Positions 39,044 through 43,500 of a stretch of DNA of 64,000 nucleotides are shown in pieces (the first letter of the stretch is position 1; every line of letters begins with the position of its first letter). This DNA is from Pachyseris speciosa (Eukaryota; Cnidaria; Anthozoa; Scleractinia; Pachyseridae): the NCBI GenBank assembly GCA_016490735.1, contig JAEMWC010000057.1, forward strand, positions 1,218,501-1,282,500, written 5' to 3'. The notes under the pieces are model-generated. The model saw nothing but the letters and a program-made list of their open reading frames with translations. It had not been told where the DNA came from and did no database searches. The position numbers were made by a program, and so were the translations under genes.

Positions 39044-40500
39044 AAATAGGTACCCAAAGAGTACATGCGTGGGATACACTGTCCACAATGCACTGCAAAC
39101 TTTGCAACTCATTAGTATTAACGGACTTACAACCCGATGACATTAGTGTGCGATACCACAGGTACCCTACGCGGTGTATGTATTCTGTATTCGTCTGTTA
39201 TTAACCACTCGGATTACCTGTTTTGAGACAGAAAGTTGGAAGGATCCTGGAAAACCCCAGAATGGCTCAGCGTTTGGTAATAACTTTAACCATGGGAGAG
39301 TTGTAAGATTTGCTTGTGAAAATTCAACCCATGATCTCGTTGGAGCAGAGGTAATAAAATGCAGAAATGGCATATGGAGCAATGCAGTACCAGCTTGTGA
39401 AGGCAAGTATAGTATGCTACTTTCCTTTTAACAAGACTAGCAGTACAACAAAATACATTTTACTGCGCACACAGTACATCTCTACGATGTACAACTTTAC
39501 AGTTATATCGAACATTTCACACTGACTATTTGATTCACTTAAAAAGCTGGAGAAAAAAACTATCAGAGGTTTTCCTTTCTAACTTTGCTTTTTCTTTGTA
39601 ACTTTGCTGTCATAGCTAAATGCATTGACCCTGGGAAGCCAGTAAATGGTACATTCTACCGCCGACAGGTTAGCTCAGTGGTAGAGCACCGGACTACCGT
39701 GCGGGAGGTCGCGGGTTCAAATCCCGGCCGGACCAACACTCAGGGTCTTTAAAATAATTGAGGAGAAAGTGCTGCCTTTGTAATGACATCTACAAACGGT
39801 TAGACTTTCTAGTCTTCTCGGATAAGGACGATAAACCGTAGGCCCCGTCTCACAATTCTTCATAATTCTCTGATTCTGTGGGACGTAAAAGAACCACTAG
39901 GGACGTAACAAACCTCTGGCAGTGACCACCCCTAGTGTCTGTCTTAATTTGATATTGACCTTACGGGGGCACTCATACTCCCCTTCATTAATTGTAAACT
40001 GCGTTCTACGCAGTCTGGCAAAGTCCCCCGGCCAGTGTTGTAAAGCGCCTAGAACAGCTAGTGATATAGGCGCTATATAAATAGAGTTTATTATTATTAT
40101 TATGGTACAAAACATGGTGAAGATTATCGAAGCGGAGCAAGCGTACGTTTCACTTGTTATCCTCCATTTGAGTTATTAGGAAATCACACGATAGTCTGCA
40201 AAGATGGAAAATGGTCCGATGCCACACCCAATTGTATCAGTAAGTATAGAATACTACTAGTAATAATTATGAGCATACGTAATAAGACGGTTAAGGGAAG
40301 GGAACGACAAATTGTCTTTGTCTGACCAGCGTGGCGCTAAACAATGCAGGCGTGTGGATTTTTTTTCCCGATTGCAGTTATTTTTACATCACACATGAAC
40401 TTCATAGCTGAAAATGGTGGTATGACACGTGGTTTCAGTCTGCTTGTGTAAAACCGAAATTTGAAGAGTTTTTTTTCTTATTATTATCATTCAGCCGGGC

Positions 40501-40533
<33 letters not shown>

Positions 40534-43500
40534 TATCATCAGGTCGGAGAGCTGCTCCAGACACCGTTTTCCTTCATTGCTGTTCCTAGTTCCTCTATCT
40601 TAATACCAGTATCCTAGTTGCAGATAGTGTCAATGTATGTGCAGTTACAACGTTTGTTGTAACTGCAAACAACGTTACGCTGTTGTTTTCAGCCCGGCAA
40701 TGCAAATATGCAAAACGACAATTCGCTTCTCCTGAGAGGAATCGAGGCGGAAGCTGCGAAGCGTTTCTGCCATTCATGATGGAATATTCCTATCCACCAA
40801 ATACCAACTGTAACAAAGAAAGTACGAGAGTCAGAAAGGACAGTTCAGGCTGGGATACTCCTGGGAATGCTATAAGAAGGAAACGAGGCACTGAAGATGA
40901 TACATGGGGGGAAATAATTGCGGATAATTCTATTCATAAGAATGCACCTTAAACAGATGAGCGCTCTTCGTGATAAATATCAATCAAGCGACTTTTGGCG
41001 TATATAAATGTTCCCCACTCTTCAGGTTTTCTTAATAGCATTTAAAATATTTTGGTGTTGTATTATATCTTCAATAGTTACGAAGAAGAGATACAAAACA
41101 GATTCTAACCTACCAGTTTCTTGATCTATAGCAACTACTTTGGATCTGTAGTTAGGGAGTACCTTCGTTATCGCTTCTGTACTGGCTCACAGCGAAATCA
41201 CTTTTAATAACTTCATTAGCATAGCAACTTTACCTTTGTCACATAGCGATGGTAAGATTAAAGGAGTTACTGTCGCCGCATATGTCGTATCATTTGTAAA
41301 GAAACTCAACTTCTACCTTGTTTCGCTATTCTTTTAATGGAGCACCTACAGGGCAATTAACTAGACTACTTATGTTCTGTTCAACAGATTGTGGGAAGCC
41401 TCTTAACGCGACCAACAACTCAGGACTTAATGGACAATTAGAATGGTGTATCACCAAGGAAACGTACTTACAAATCTACCTTGGTAAAACTTATAAGCTG
41501 ACGGCCATAGCCATCCAGGGAGCCACAAGTTCGAAAACAAGGGTGCAAGGATACAGGATCAGCTTCGATGTGGGCGCAACGCGTGTTACCTACAGCGAGA
41601 ATGGGTCTGAAAAGGTCAGAATCATTGTGAGGTATATACTCACTTCTGCCTAGTACGAGGGGAAGCTCATTGCATGTAGAATAAAATAATATAATTACAC
41701 TACTCAGTTTTACCAAATCTTCAAAGTTTTTAAGTTAACACTCTATTCCAACTCTATCAGAAATGTTCCTTGACCTTGAGGATTCTCAATGTATAGTTTA
41801 ATAAACGAAAAGGAGTTTTTTTTTTTCATCAAGTTTAGAACCGAGGCTTGATAAAACACGAACTGCGAGTTTTTGTGACGGCTTCAAAAATTTCAAAAAC
41901 GTCTAGTGTTAATGTAGAGGATCGTTTTCACTATTAAGAAATTGTATTATTCTATATTCTATCAGTTTGTCTTAGTGTTTCCATTGTTGCGCGCTTCAAG
42001 GTAGATTTTTCGCAGATTATAAAAACGAAGGAAGATAGGGAGCACTCTTTCCTTGCTCGTTTAATGTCCCCCTTAAAAATCCGAAGACCACCCATTGTTA
42101 ATATGCTACTTCTGGACACTACTTCCCTAAATGTCAGTCACATTCAGAATTTCAGTAAAGCTTGCTAGAGGCTCGAATATATTTTGGCCGGTTTTCTTCT
42201 TTTTTTTTTTTTTATGCCCCGATTACTTCGAAAAATCAACATCTCTCTCCCTTGGCAACTTTGCTCAAGTTTTGAGCATTTGAAGAGTGGCTTGCTGAAA
42301 CTCCTTCTGGACAAAAAGCTGTTGAAAAGTCCTGCTCGTCAAATTTAGATTGAATTTTTTTTATTATTCCCACGGGACCAGGGGAGAGAAAGTCTTTACA
42401 TCCGCAACACAACAAAAAGGGTAATTGAGTCACGAAGATTTTTAAGTATTAGTTGGAAAGAAACTTTATTACTCTGTGGCTAAACAATATGAAAAGACCT
42501 TAGTATGAGCTATAGCCTTGGACTGAACTACTTGAGAAAACGGCACACTTGGAGTCCAAATGTCGTTCTCCAATATTTAAGCGCCTCCACAATATTGTTT
42601 ACGTAACTTGTCCTTCGCACCACCCCTTAATCGATGCTGCCGATACTAAAGAAACTCTTAGGAAGCCCAAAACAACATTGATTCTGGGTAAGGGGGCTTT
42701 CCAATCTGTTGATTATTGTTTGCACTTTTCTCGACAGTTTTTACAGTTTTGTCTTCTAAGATTATAGCACTGATGCAAATGACTGTAACAGACTGCAATT
42801 ATTTTAATACGTGTAATAAGAGTCAGAGAATTGAGCAATTCAAGAACGAAATCCAAACACAAATTTAGGTTGAACACTGCTTAAGTTGGGTACGTGGCTG
42901 CTGTGGTCTTCCACTTTTTTTTTGTTTTTGTTTTTGTTTTTGTTTTTTTGCGAATTTTAACCCTTGCCTTTTTTTCCTTTTCTATTTTATTGTATTAGGT
43001 ATTTGAGCGGGGAAATGAAAACTCATCTACCACCGTCATACACCTCTTCAAGGAGCCGTTTGTCACGAAAGTTGTGAGGATTCATCCTGATGTTGAATCG
43101 TCACCAGTCTGCTTACGAACGAAATTGTACGGCTGTAAACCAAATCCAGGTAATGCTTATTGTTACTCGTAATTTCTCCCTTTAAAATAAACAACACAGT
43201 CAATTGACAGTCAGGAAAGCATGAATTTGTCAATAATGTGAGTCTTATATTTATACCGGAAACTGTCATTATTCAGTGGCAATGGATATTAGACTGGACT
43301 CAGTTTCGAGTTTCGGTAGATAGTGGAGTGGGGAGGGGAGGGTGGGGGGGGGGGGGGGAGTGGTAATACTTCTAAAGCTGTGATTGGTTCAAGCGTTGAA
43401 TAAGTTATTTGAGCTCCGACCTGGTATGGGTAACTGAAGGCCAAAGTGAAATTTTACGTATCAGTAAAAAATGTCAATACAGGAAACATATTAACACCCC

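Noticed and set aside
39660..39736. Functional tRNA gene
   Set aside because: A- and B-box-like sequences are present, but the anticodon stem does not pair well, a SINE body and ATT tail follow, and target duplications bracket the whole unit.
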